From: Bacteroidales bacterium
Lineage (GTDB): Bacteria > Bacteroidota > Bacteroidia > Bacteroidales > UBA932
NCBI GenBank assembly: GCA_017477245.1
Contig: JAFUWY010000036.1
Coordinates: 1-64,000 of the forward strand
Reading direction: 5' to 3'
Length of the DNA: 64,000 nt
Part shown: in pieces, positions 42,485 through 50,650 of the stretch
How positions within the stretch are numbered: the first letter of the stretch is position 1
How the letters are laid out: the number at the start of each line of letters is the position of its first letter
Program-made: the position numbers and the translations under genes
Notes under the pieces: generated by a model
Databases searched by the model: none
The model's input: only the letters and a program-made list of their open reading frames with translations
What the model was told of the DNA's origin: nothing

Positions 42485-42575
42485 GTGTACCAGGTACACC
42501 CATAATGGCTCTGAAGGGGTTCTGAGGCAGGGTCGGTGGACCTGGTACAGGTCTTCAAAGTGGACCTGGTCCACT
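42485..42575 (+). repeat. Inverted-repeat module, right copy
   Basis: Arms GTGTACCAGGTACACC (42485-42500) and GGTGGACCTGGTAC (42535-42548) flank a centre that is also 34 bp (42501-42534). Read as the reverse complement, this centre matches the left copy's centre at 22 of 34 positions, including 11 of the first 12. Confidence 0.8.
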
Positions 42576-42810
42576 GCTGGGGTTGAGCGAAGGGGGGGGG
42601 GTGACCATCGGAACTGACCGATGGGTTGACCGAAGGCCTGAGCGAAGGGGCGTGACTGCCGGGGTTGACCGAAGGCCTGAGCGAAGGGGTGTGACTGCCA
42701 GGGTTGAGCGAAGGGGCATGACCGCCGGGGATGAGTGTGAGGGGGAGGGCGTGACCGCCGGAGCTGGCCGAGGCCTGATCGAAGACCTGGTCGAAGGGGC
42801 AAGACTGACA
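42565..42810 (+). repeat. Degenerate 39-bp tandem repeat
   Basis: Copies of GGGTTGACCGAAGGCC followed by TGAGCGAAGGGG and GTGACTGCC are spaced by 39 bp (two full units at about 42640-42720). Degenerate partial units extend on both sides, including a run of eleven G at about 42591-42601. Confidence 0.65.
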
Positions 42811-42895
42811 CCCGTAACGAAGAGGCGTGTTCGGCTAGGGAAGAAGTGCTCTGCGGCGGAAGGGGCAGGAGGGGCGGAAGGGGCGGGAGGGGTAG

Positions 42896-42932
42896 AAAAA
42901 ACCCTCCGTAATCTTGCGATTAGGAGGGTTTT
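42896..42932 (-). terminator. Intrinsic terminator after tRNA-Val
   Basis: On the minus strand AAAACCCTCC (42932-42923) pairs with GGAGGGTTTT (42907-42898), and the stem runs into six T residues. It begins at the 3' end of the tRNA. Confidence 0.85.
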
Positions 42933-42934
42933 GG

Positions 42935-43009
42935 TAGGGACGATCGGGGTCGAACCGATGACCTCTTGAATGTGACTCAAGCGCTCTGAACCAACTGAGC
43001 TACGCCCCT
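42935..43009 (-). tRNA. tRNA-Val (CAC)
   Basis: The cloverleaf folds fully. The acceptor AGGGGCG pairs with CGTCCCT, the D-stem is GCTC / GAGC, the anticodon stem CTTGA / TCAAG and the T-stem ATCGG / CCGAT. The 7-base anticodon loop is GTCACAT, which gives anticodon CAC, and the discriminator A73 fits valine. The terminal CCA is encoded (42934-42932). G at position 32 of the loop is unusual. Confidence 0.9.
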
Positions 43010-43026
43010 GTCTCATTGCGGGATTG

Positions 43027-43057
43027 CAAAAGTAGTGGTTTTTTGTCAAACCCGCAA
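43027..43057 (-). promoter_or_regulatory. Promoter of tRNA-Val
   Basis: On the minus strand TTG (43057-43055) and TACTTTTG (43034-43027) are separated by 20 nt, which matches the Bacteroidota consensus. The tRNA 5' end is 17 nt downstream of the -7 box. Confidence 0.8.
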
Positions 43058-43072
43058 GAGTTTGCCCCAAAT

Positions 43073-45622
43073 TTATTCTCCGACCAGGTCCTTGGCGGCC
43101 AGCACCAGGAACATGTAGTGCGAAGACCCGCCGCCCATCACGTACTCGACCTGCTGCCAGAGGTACGGGAAGGTCAGCAGTTCCGGGAAGTCCGGGCGGA
43201 TCAAGGCCGTGCCCGACACCGTGCCGCCGGGGATGTAGGACCAGTCGGCGCGGTTCAGGCCGTAGCCGACCGTGGCCGACTGGGCGCCCACGCCGCCGGC
43301 GAAGGAGGCCTGGTTGGAGCCCGGATGACGGCCCAGGATGAAGTGCAGGGCATCCAGGACCTGATCCGGCTCGAAGATGTCCGGATAGGCCTTCGCCAGG
43401 AAAAAATGGCGGTAGCCGAAGGACTGGATGTCCCAGCCGGCGCCCCAGATGCTCGGGCGATAAGGCACGCCGTAGGGCGTCTCCGCGCTCTGGCGGTCGA
43501 GCTGGGCGCGGTAGCGCACGAGCGCGTCGCGGAACCGCTCGCACTGCTTGACGTATCTGCCCTGCGCTTCCATCTGCTTCTCCACGCGCGCGATGTACCA
43601 TGCGCAGCTGGGCGCGGAGGCCACGACGGCATCCCAGTTCCGCAGGATGAAGTCGAAGTACTGCGCCTCCCCCGTCGTCAGGTACAGTTCGACGGCCAGC
43701 TGCATCCGGCCCATCGGCCGGTCGCGGCCGGAGCGCGCCGCGGCGGCCTGCGCCCGCGCGAAGGTCTCCCGGGCGATCCGCACGCAGTGCGTGGCCAGGG
43801 TGTCATTGTAGCCGCGCAGCACGCGGGCGGAGGCGGCCAGGTTGACCGCGTGGCCGACGCCGTCGCCCGTGTCCGGGAAGATCCAGCGGTCGTCCTCGTT
43901 GCCCAGAACGCCGTCGGACATCGTGGAGGTGTCGCCGAGCAGGGTGTACTGCCGCAGGTTATTGGTGATGATGCCCTTGGCGAAACGACCCAGCGCCAGG
44001 TAGCAGCTGACGTCGTGCAGCATGCCGTGCTCGACCTGCTGCAGGATGTCGTTGCGCCCGTCGGGCTCATGGATCTCGACGGTGCGGCGCTCCTGGTCGA
44101 TGGCCGTGGCGTCGATCTCCGGGTGGAAGGCCTCCAGGGCCATCGTGAGGATGTAGCATTCGTTGCCGGTCGTGTGGCGGACATCGTCGTCGCCGGCGTC
44201 GTGCCAGCCGCCGCGGTTGACGCCCGGCACGGGATCGAGGGCCTTGAAACGCGTCCCGTTGTCGGCCGGCTGGACGTAACCGTCGATATGGTTGCCCGCA
44301 GGGGCCATCAGGGCGTCGTCCAGGTGGCAGGTGTCGTGCCAGACGCGGTATTTCTCCATCACCTTCATGTGGCACATCTGCACGGGCAGGAAATACTCGA
44401 CCACCGGCTGCCAGACGCCCCGGTCATAGACGTCGGGGGCGATCCGGAAGATCGGAGAGACGCTGTCGCCGTAGCGCACCTGGTAGAGCCCCTCCTCCCG
44501 GATCTCGGAGAAATCGGCCTTCAGGTACTCGTAGCGCAGGAAATGTCCCTCCCAGTGCTCGGTCGGGAAACGACGCACCAGGTGCTCGCCGTCGGCGTCG
44601 ATGCGCAGCAGCTCCACCGCCGCGCGCGGCGTGTCGCGCGGGTCGCACTCGACGATCGCGACCTTGCGCTGCGCCGGCAGATAGCCCACTTGGGAGGTCT
44701 GCACCACCGGCTTGTAGATCCACCCGGGCACGACGTTGGGCTCGATGTACCATTTGACGGCGCCCTCCGTCACCCCCGCCGGGATGTCCGAGCGGAGGAC
44801 GAACCAGCCGTTGTTGTGGTTCATCCGGCCGTCATAGAGTTTCAGCTCCGCGTCCGTCAAGGTCTTGATGGTCAGGCGGCTGTACGGGTCGTCCGGACGG
44901 ACGGTGAAGCTCCGGCCCACGGCGTAGGGCTCCGCGATCACGGCATCCGCCGTGAAAGGGCTGTAGCCCTCGCCGATCAGGTGCTTCACGTCCGTGTCCG
45001 GCGCCTTGGCCGGGCGGAAGTCGCCGACGCTCCGGGAGACGTAGCTCTCCTGGGTCAGCAGCGGCGAGTTGGGCTGCTGGGGGAAGATCCCCTGCTTGTC
45101 ATCCATGATCCAGGGCTTGCCGAAGAGGTCGCCCGGGAAGAACTCCAGGTTGAATCCGGCCCGGCCGGCCAGGGCCTCCGGCACCGGCCGGTCCAGGTCC
45201 ACGGTCACCAGGAACCCTTTGCCCGACGGCTCCAGCGACACCGTGTAGGTCAGCTGGACGTCGGGGTAGATCATCGGGTTGAATCCCGTGAAATGCCGGC
45301 TGGAGTCGGGGTAGCACAGCGTCGTGACGATGCGGCTGCCCTCCACCTTGCGGTCGAGCTGCTTGGGCACGGGCTGCCACTGGCCGGGGGTAGGCTCGAA
45401 ACGGATGTCACCGTTGCTCGCCACGCGCCGGCCGTGCATCAGGATGGAGATGCCGCCTTGGTGCCCCTCGGGATAGAAGTCGTTGAATGCCATGACGTCC
45501 ACGCCTTCGCGGTTGAAATAACCGGAAGCGTTGAGTCGGAAATCCTGGGCTTGGAGCCCGTCCGCACAGAGGAGGACGGCGGCCGCGGCCAGGAGCGCGG
45601 AAAGGAAGGAAGTTCGTTTCAT
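43073..45622 (-). CDS. Secreted GH9-family glycoside hydrolase
   Basis: This 849-residue protein has a signal peptide (SFLSALLAAAAVLLCADGLQA). It has an immunoglobulin-like CelD N-domain in the middle (VVQTSQVGYLPAQRKVAIVE, then LYQVRYGDSVSPIFRIA) and a GH9 catalytic domain. RGGWHDAGDDD (about residue 474) has the paired Asp of the family, and VEYVMGGGSSHY near the C-terminus (about 824) offers the acid Glu. An extra 230-residue N-terminal beta-rich region precedes the CelD domain. GH9 enzymes cut beta-1,4 or mixed-linkage glucans and related beta-glycans. It is the last gene of a three-gene secreted operon. Confidence 0.87.
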   Translation of the reverse strand: MKRTSFLSALLAAAAVLLCADGLQAQDFRLNASGYFNREGVDVMAFNDFYPEGHQGGISILMHGRRVASNGDIRFEPTPGQWQPVPKQLDRKVEGSRIVTTLCYPDSSRHFTGFNPMIYPDVQLTYTVSLEPSGKGFLVTVDLDRPVPEALAGRAGFNLEFFPGDLFGKPWIMDDKQGIFPQQPNSPLLTQESYVSRSVGDFRPAKAPDTDVKHLIGEGYSPFTADAVIAEPYAVGRSFTVRPDDPYSRLTIKTLTDAELKLYDGRMNHNNGWFVLRSDIPAGVTEGAVKWYIEPNVVPGWIYKPVVQTSQVGYLPAQRKVAIVECDPRDTPRAAVELLRIDADGEHLVRRFPTEHWEGHFLRYEYLKADFSEIREEGLYQVRYGDSVSPIFRIAPDVYDRGVWQPVVEYFLPVQMCHMKVMEKYRVWHDTCHLDDALMAPAGNHIDGYVQPADNGTRFKALDPVPGVNRGGWHDAGDDDVRHTTGNECYILTMALEAFHPEIDATAIDQERRTVEIHEPDGRNDILQQVEHGMLHDVSCYLALGRFAKGIITNNLRQYTLLGDTSTMSDGVLGNEDDRWIFPDTGDGVGHAVNLAASARVLRGYNDTLATHCVRIARETFARAQAAAARSGRDRPMGRMQLAVELYLTTGEAQYFDFILRNWDAVVASAPSCAWYIARVEKQMEAQGRYVKQCERFRDALVRYRAQLDRQSAETPYGVPYRPSIWGAGWDIQSFGYRHFFLAKAYPDIFEPDQVLDALHFILGRHPGSNQASFAGGVGAQSATVGYGLNRADWSYIPGGTVSGTALIRPDFPELLTFPYLWQQVEYVMGGGSSHYMFLVLAAKDLVGE

Positions 45623-45623
45623 G

Positions 45624-48600
45624 TTACCGGACGAAGATGCTGATGAAACTTTCGGCAGGCAGCTCGAGCGCGACGCGGCCGTCCCGGACGGGCAGGCACT
45701 GCGCCACGGAGTTGGTGCCGGAGTTGGTTACGTGCACGACGGCGCACGTCGCGGACGCCGGGAGCCCGGATACTTCGGCCGGGCAGGAGGCGGCGTTGTT
45801 GACGATGTGTACGGCTCCCTCGCCGCGGGCCGTGTTGACGAAGGCAGCCACATTGAGGTCCTGCTTGTTGCAGGAAGCGGGGATGGCGAAGGCGTCCGCC
45901 GGCGTCAGGGACAGCTGGCGGAGGTTCCAGAAGCGCTGGGTCGGGCGCAGCGGCCCCTCGGAGCCGTAGATGCCGTCGCCCCAGAGCGGCGAGTAATCGG
46001 AGGTCAGCTGCCACTGCAGGATGCTGAGCGGCTGGCAGATGGCACAGATGCGCGTGTAGAGGTTGATCTCGTAGAGGGCGAAGGTGGACTCGTTGAAGAT
46101 GGCCGGGTACTGGTGCGCGGCGGCGTCCGTGCTGCCCTCGGCGACGAGGAGCGGCACGCCGATGCGCTGCGCTGCGCCGGCCCAGCGACGCAGCGTCGCG
46201 TCGTCGCAACCCCGCCAGGAGTGGAAGGAGACGGCGCCCACGTAGCGCAGGGCGTCCGGATCCTCCAGCGTGGGGACGATAAAGTCGTAGGTCGTGGCGT
46301 CGGAGTTGTCACCGAGCAGCATGCGGGTCTTCAGGTCGCTGTCCATCAGGTATTTGCCGAACTGCTTGATGAAGTCGCGGTGCTGCTCCGGGGTGTGGAC
46401 GACGTCGATCCCGAGGTCGGATTCGTTGAAGGAGAAATAGTCCGCCTCCACGCCGTACTCCTGCTTCAGGAAAAGGAGGTACGAGGCGATCGAGCGGAAG
46501 ATCCGCTCCTGCAGGGCGGGCTTGAGCGCCCAGGCCCGCGAGGTGCCGTCCGAGCGGGTGGTGCGCTCGGCCGCCCACTCCGGCGGGAACCACGCGCTGA
46601 CGATCACGGGCATGCCTGCCTGTTTGAGGCGGCGGGCCATCTCCGCGCTGCGGCGGACGTGGTCCGTCGGGTTGGCGCCGGGCTGCGCGGCCTGCTGGGG
46701 ATCCCATTGCGCCCAGGGGAATTCGACGCGGCCGAAGGCCACGCGCATGTTCTCCAGGCAGTAGTCGATCACGGTCGGGTCCTTGCGGACGTTCTGGATG
46801 CGGAAATTGCCGCCGAACCCGGCGAACTCCCGCCCGGGATGCGCAAGGTCCAGCGCGATGGCCGCCGCCTCGTGGTGGTGCGTGCCGGAGACCTTCATCT
46901 CCGCGGCGAGCGAGGCCTTGGCGCCCTCTTTAAGACGCGGCAACAGGTTGACATAGAGCACCTTGTCTCCGTTCTCCTCACGCACGGCGGTCTTGACGGT
47001 CTTGTTGAAGGTCAGCGAGACGCTGCGGTCCGGCGCCGTGACGGTGACCTTGCGGCCGGTGGCCTTGACGGTCGCGCCGGCATAGTAGCGCGGCCCGAAG
47101 GCCATGCAGAAATAGACGCCGCCCTCGCCGGTCCTGTCGGCCTTGGCCTCCCAGCCGATCCGGACGGTGGACGCGTCCACGTCCTCCACGGTCTGGGTGA
47201 TGGTGGCGCCGCTGCGCATCGGGGTAATCGTGGTCTGGACGTCCCCTGTGCGGCTGTAGCGGATGCCGGACTGGCGCTCGCGGCCGCTGGCCTCGATCCG
47301 TCCACCCGGCGTGCCGACGCGCAGGGACGACTCGAAGTCGATCAGTTCGCCCTCGCTGCGCACGCCGGTGATGTTGCTCCAAGCCATCACTTCCGTGTGG
47401 ACGGCCGGGTGCTGCAGGCGCGTGCGGAGCTCGAAGCCGACGCGCGCGTTGTGGTAAGGACAGTTCCAGAGGCTGGCCTTGGGCTCGCGGGAGGGCGAGC
47501 CGTCCCGGGCGAGCCCCTTGTACCAGCCGCCGTGGGTCCGGTCGATGAAGTGTGCCTTGATATGCTCCCAGCAGCGCGCCGCGGCGTCGAAGTAGCGGCG
47601 CTCCCCCGTGATCTGCCAGGCATTGATGCACCCGATCACGGTCTCGCATTGCGGCCACCAGGAGCGGGTGCCGCTGTAGCCGGCGGCCGTGCGCTCATAG
47701 CGCATCGCGCCGTCGGCGTCCAGGCCCTCGGCGAGGGCCGTGTCCACCATCTGCACGGCCTGGCGGCGCACCCTTTCGAGCAGCGCCGGCTCCCCTACCG
47801 CCTCCGCGGCTTCGCACATCAGCCAGGAGGTCTCGATGTCGTGGCCGAAGGAATCCACCGGGTCCATGGGCTTCCAGTCGTCGTCGCAGTAGAGGATCAG
47901 GTGGTGCGTCCGCGCGTCGTAGAGCCGGGTCTGGAGGATATCCAAGAGCTCCGTCAGGGCCGCCTTCACCTCCGGGTCGGGCCAGGCGAGGTAGAGGCCC
48001 GTCAGACCTTCGAGCAGGTGGATGTGGGTGTTCATCGTCTTCGTGGCGCCGGCATGGCCGTCGACGCCCTTGATCTCCGCACGCGCGCCGTCGCGGGCGA
48101 GCACCTCGCGGTAGCCGCCGCGCGCCGCGTCATGGGCCCGGTCCTGGACGAAGCGGAAGAGCGCCTGCGCGGCCGCCAGGCTCGAGAGGTCTCCCGTGGC
48201 GCGGAAGTGCTCGGACAGGCCGTAGATGCCGAAGGCGCTGGCGTAGATCTGCTTGGTGCCGTCCTTCATGGTGCCTTCGCAGTCCACGGTCCAGTAGACG
48301 CCGCCGTAGCGCGGGTCGATGAAATGCTCCTTGAACCAGGCCGCGGCCCGGTCGGCCGCCTCCTTGTAGGATGCCAGGCCATACGTGCGGTAGGCCCGGG
48401 AGAAGGTCCAGAGGATGCGGGCGTTCAGGATCGCGCCCTTGTCGGCACCGGGTTGGGGCGTGCCGTCGTTGGCGACCGTGCCGTAGAAACCGCCGGCGGG
48501 GTCGACCGTATGGTCCAGCCAGAAGGGCAGGATGCCCTCTGTCAGGTCCTGCTCCACCTCCTGGGCGAGCGTCCGGGTCTGGGCGAGGGTCTGGGCGCTG

Positions 48601-48659
48601 GCGGCGACGGGCGCAAGCAGCGCCAGCGCGCCCAGCATCAAGGTTGCAATACGTTTCAT
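45624..48659 (-). CDS. Secreted fusion: AGE-type sugar 2-epimerase plus GH30-like glycosidase domain
   Basis: The ATG at 48657-48659 (KRIATLMLGALALLAPVAAS) gives a signal peptide. The 1011-residue protein has three parts. Residues 30-410 are an (alpha/alpha)6 barrel of the N-acylglucosamine/cellobiose 2-epimerase family (FWLDHTVDPAGGFYG, ARILWTFSRAYR, YGGVYWTVDCEG, DSFGHDIETSWLMCEA, WWPQCETVIGCIN). Residues 410-600 are a beta-rich linker. Residues 605-1011 are GH30-like in clan GH-A (FAGFGGNFRIQNV). In the GH30-like part FNESD (about 745) is the candidate acid/base and LLVAEGS (about 839) the candidate nucleophile. Epimerases of this family are normally cytoplasmic single-domain enzymes, so export and fusion are unusual. 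The gap to the GH9 gene is 1 bp. Confidence 0.84.
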   Translation of the reverse strand: MKRIATLMLGALALLAPVAASAQTLAQTRTLAQEVEQDLTEGILPFWLDHTVDPAGGFYGTVANDGTPQPGADKGAILNARILWTFSRAYRTYGLASYKEAADRAAAWFKEHFIDPRYGGVYWTVDCEGTMKDGTKQIYASAFGIYGLSEHFRATGDLSSLAAAQALFRFVQDRAHDAARGGYREVLARDGARAEIKGVDGHAGATKTMNTHIHLLEGLTGLYLAWPDPEVKAALTELLDILQTRLYDARTHHLILYCDDDWKPMDPVDSFGHDIETSWLMCEAAEAVGEPALLERVRRQAVQMVDTALAEGLDADGAMRYERTAAGYSGTRSWWPQCETVIGCINAWQITGERRYFDAAARCWEHIKAHFIDRTHGGWYKGLARDGSPSREPKASLWNCPYHNARVGFELRTRLQHPAVHTEVMAWSNITGVRSEGELIDFESSLRVGTPGGRIEASGRERQSGIRYSRTGDVQTTITPMRSGATITQTVEDVDASTVRIGWEAKADRTGEGGVYFCMAFGPRYYAGATVKATGRKVTVTAPDRSVSLTFNKTVKTAVREENGDKVLYVNLLPRLKEGAKASLAAEMKVSGTHHHEAAAIALDLAHPGREFAGFGGNFRIQNVRKDPTVIDYCLENMRVAFGRVEFPWAQWDPQQAAQPGANPTDHVRRSAEMARRLKQAGMPVIVSAWFPPEWAAERTTRSDGTSRAWALKPALQERIFRSIASYLLFLKQEYGVEADYFSFNESDLGIDVVHTPEQHRDFIKQFGKYLMDSDLKTRMLLGDNSDATTYDFIVPTLEDPDALRYVGAVSFHSWRGCDDATLRRWAGAAQRIGVPLLVAEGSTDAAAHQYPAIFNESTFALYEINLYTRICAICQPLSILQWQLTSDYSPLWGDGIYGSEGPLRPTQRFWNLRQLSLTPADAFAIPASCNKQDLNVAAFVNTARGEGAVHIVNNAASCPAEVSGLPASATCAVVHVTNSGTNSVAQCLPVRDGRVALELPAESFISIFVR

Positions 48660-48669
48660 ACGCTCTGTG

Positions 48670-50145
48670 TTACCGTGCATCTTTGGTCCATTGCATCACC
48701 GCGACGGCGCCGTCGATGTCCGTGATGATGTCGGCCGGCTTGGTGACGCCCTTGGCGTTCCAGATATTCATGTCGGCGAGCGACTCGACCACGGTGCCGC
48801 TCTCGTCGAAGCGGCCGTCGGGGCCCACCAGGCCCGTGGTGTCCAGGCCCCACTGGCGGGCGAGGAATCCATAGGCCGCGTTGCGCTTGTCGAAGTCATA
48901 ATTGTGCTGGCCCAGCGGGAAATGGACGCTCTCGATCCGGTCCCCGGCCCCGTAGAACCCGTAGATGCGCTGGACATACGGGACTTCGATTTCGGGATTC
49001 ATGGCGGTCCAGTCGCCGCCGTCGGAGACCAGCAGCATCGGGCGCGGGGCGCACATCGCCGCGATCTCGGGGTTGGAGGTACCGCCGCCGCTCAGGGGCA
49101 GCAGGGTGCCGCTCTCGCATTCGCAGCCGCCGGCGAAGTACGAAGACATCATCACCACGGGGATGGAGAGGGTGATGCGGTCGTCGATGGCAGTGACGAA
49201 CATGCACTGGCTGCCGCCGCCGGAGCATCCGGTGATGCCCACGCGGCTGGGATCGACCTCCTTGAACTGCAGCGCGTAGTCCAGCAGGCGCTCGGCGCAA
49301 AGAATGTTGTAGGGCTGCGCGAGACCGGTCTTGTGGTAGGCAGGGGCGAACTGGGGGCTGGGGCCGTTGCAGAACATGCTGAAAGACACGGCGATGCACC
49401 CCATGCTGGCCTGCATCGCGCAGCGGCGCTGCACCACTTCGGAGCCGTGGCCGGCATCGCTGTGGCCGTGCGGGTTGATCACCAGCGGATGCGCGCCCCG
49501 GGAGGTCTTCGCTGGCCAGTAGATGGCGCCGAAGCTATACAGCCCGGGAAGGATCTCGAGCGCGAAGTCCTGCACGAGGTACTTGCCGTGGTTGCGCTTC
49601 CTGGAGAGGAACACCTTGCCGTCGAAATGCGCCGGGACCTTGTCCAGGCCCACGCTGTGGCGGATGTCGGCCTTCAGGACGGCCTTGCGGGCCTCCCAGG
49701 AAGCCTGGTCGTCATACTTGGAGGATAGGTAGTCCAGGAGCGCGCGCCCCTCGTCAGGGTTGCGGCGGGAATGCCGGATCCTGGAGATGCCGTAGTAGGG
49801 GTTGCCGTTGCCGTTGTTCCATTCTGCATTGTAACCCAACGGCCAAAGCAGCGCCTCGAGGGTCTGCTCCAGGTCCCAGGGACGGATCCGGAAATCGGCG
49901 AAGTCCACCATCAGGTCCTCGGGGACGGCGCCTGCATTGATGCGGACGCCGAACTGCTCCGCCACGTCCGCGAGCACCTCGCGCAGCGGGCGGGAGAAGG
50001 TATTGACATACTTGGAGAGGTCGGGCTGCGCCGGCTGCTGCGGCTGCGGTTGCTGCGAGTGCTGCGAGTGCTGCGGCTGCTGCGCCGCGGCGCTCCCGGC
50101 GAAGAACAATGCGGCGGACAATGCCGCCAGAAGGGTCTTTCTCAT
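48670..50145 (-). CDS. Secreted alpha/beta hydrolase with N-terminal STN-like domain
   Basis: This 491-residue protein has a signal peptide (KTLLAALSAALFFAGSAAAQ) and a Gln/His/Pro-rich spacer. A domain at about 48-108 resembles the STN domain (FSRPLREVLADVAEQFGV, DLEQTLEALLWPLGYNAEW). The alpha/beta hydrolase that follows has nucleophile elbow GITGCSGGGSQ (about residue 302) and GDWTAMNPE and GQHNYDFDKRNAAY, which should hold the Asp and His. The closest fit is the acetyl-xylan-esterase-like group. It is the first gene of the operon with the epimerase fusion and GH9 enzymes, so removal of acyl groups from the glycan they attack is a reasonable inference. An STN-like domain is unusual on a hydrolase. 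Confidence 0.8.
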   Translation of the reverse strand: MRKTLLAALSAALFFAGSAAAQQPQHSQHSQQPQPQQPAQPDLSKYVNTFSRPLREVLADVAEQFGVRINAGAVPEDLMVDFADFRIRPWDLEQTLEALLWPLGYNAEWNNGNGNPYYGISRIRHSRRNPDEGRALLDYLSSKYDDQASWEARKAVLKADIRHSVGLDKVPAHFDGKVFLSRKRNHGKYLVQDFALEILPGLYSFGAIYWPAKTSRGAHPLVINPHGHSDAGHGSEVVQRRCAMQASMGCIAVSFSMFCNGPSPQFAPAYHKTGLAQPYNILCAERLLDYALQFKEVDPSRVGITGCSGGGSQCMFVTAIDDRITLSIPVVMMSSYFAGGCECESGTLLPLSGGGTSNPEIAAMCAPRPMLLVSDGGDWTAMNPEIEVPYVQRIYGFYGAGDRIESVHFPLGQHNYDFDKRNAAYGFLARQWGLDTTGLVGPDGRFDESGTVVESLADMNIWNAKGVTKPADIITDIDGAVAVMQWTKDAR

Positions 50146-50285
50146 ATGAATTACTTAACGGTTATTCCCTGTTCGTGTCCGTGTGTGGTCATGCTGCACG
50201 GAAGTAGGATTGATTTCCAGGTTCAAGATAATCATTTTTCGCCAAAATCACACACATTTGCCCCCGATTCCGTCCAGCCCGCCAC

Positions 50286-50455
50286 CGGAAGACCGTCCGC
50301 CGTCGAGAGATTGTCCGCCATCCGAAGACCGTCCGCCGCCCGAGAAATCGTCCGCCATCCGAAGACCGTCCGCCACCCGAGAAATCGTCCGCCCCACCAA
50401 AAGACCGTCCGCCACGAGAAGCCCGCCCGCCGTCCGGAAAATCGTCCCCCCAAGA
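50286..50455 (+). repeat. Degenerate tandem repeat with GTCCGCC core
   Basis: CCGAAGACCGTCCGCC and GAGAAATCGTCCGCC alternate, which gives a double unit of about 37 bp near 50310-50390 and degenerate copies on both sides. It has no sign of protein coding. Confidence 0.65.
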
Positions 50456-50487
50456 AAATCTCCCTTCGTCGGGAGACCGTCCGCAGC

Positions 50488-50616
50488 AGTGGGAAACAAA
50501 GACATGGTCCAGGCGGCCTCTGCGGCAGCCACATGTTTCCCACGGGCCGAAATTGGGCCCATGGGAAACAACGATGCCCAATAGGGATCTTCTGCGGGGT
50601 GCGATCGTTTCCCACC
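50488..50616 (+). repeat. Cluster of four GTTTCCCA / TGGGAAAC sites
   Basis: TGGGAAAC, GTTTCCCA, TGGGAAAC and GTTTCCCA occur at about 50490, 50535, 50562 and 50606 in alternating orientation. The middle pair forms a long hairpin (50534-50570) with GGGCC / GGGCCC next to the arms. Confidence 0.65.
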
Positions 50617-50650
50617 TCAACCACAACGTCCCCGACAAAAAGGAAAAGCC

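Larger units (their letters stand above)
41111..42895. other. Gene-free, repeat-rich interval between copA and tRNA-Val
   Basis: No convincing coding sequence is present over about 1.8 kb. Open frames exist on both strands but follow tandem repeats of 51 or 39 bp and have no family features or start context. The interval holds a 52-bp minisatellite, at least five hairpins, a 109-bp terminal-inverted-repeat element, two copies of an inverted-repeat module, a 51-bp minisatellite and a 39-bp repeat, each listed separately. Between them (about 41640-41740) is an AT-rich stretch of ACCATACA-like short repeats with nothing recognisable. Confidence 0.7.

Noticed and set aside
41111-42895. Insertion sequence or prophage remnant
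   Set aside because: No transposase, integrase or phage-like frame could be recognised on either strand, and the repeats do not form the paired ends of a known IS.
43016-48725. Long plus-strand open frames (875 and 1064 codons) opposite the glycosidase operon
   Set aside because: The minus-strand frames have signal peptides and catalytic motifs. The plus-strand translations are low-complexity shadows.
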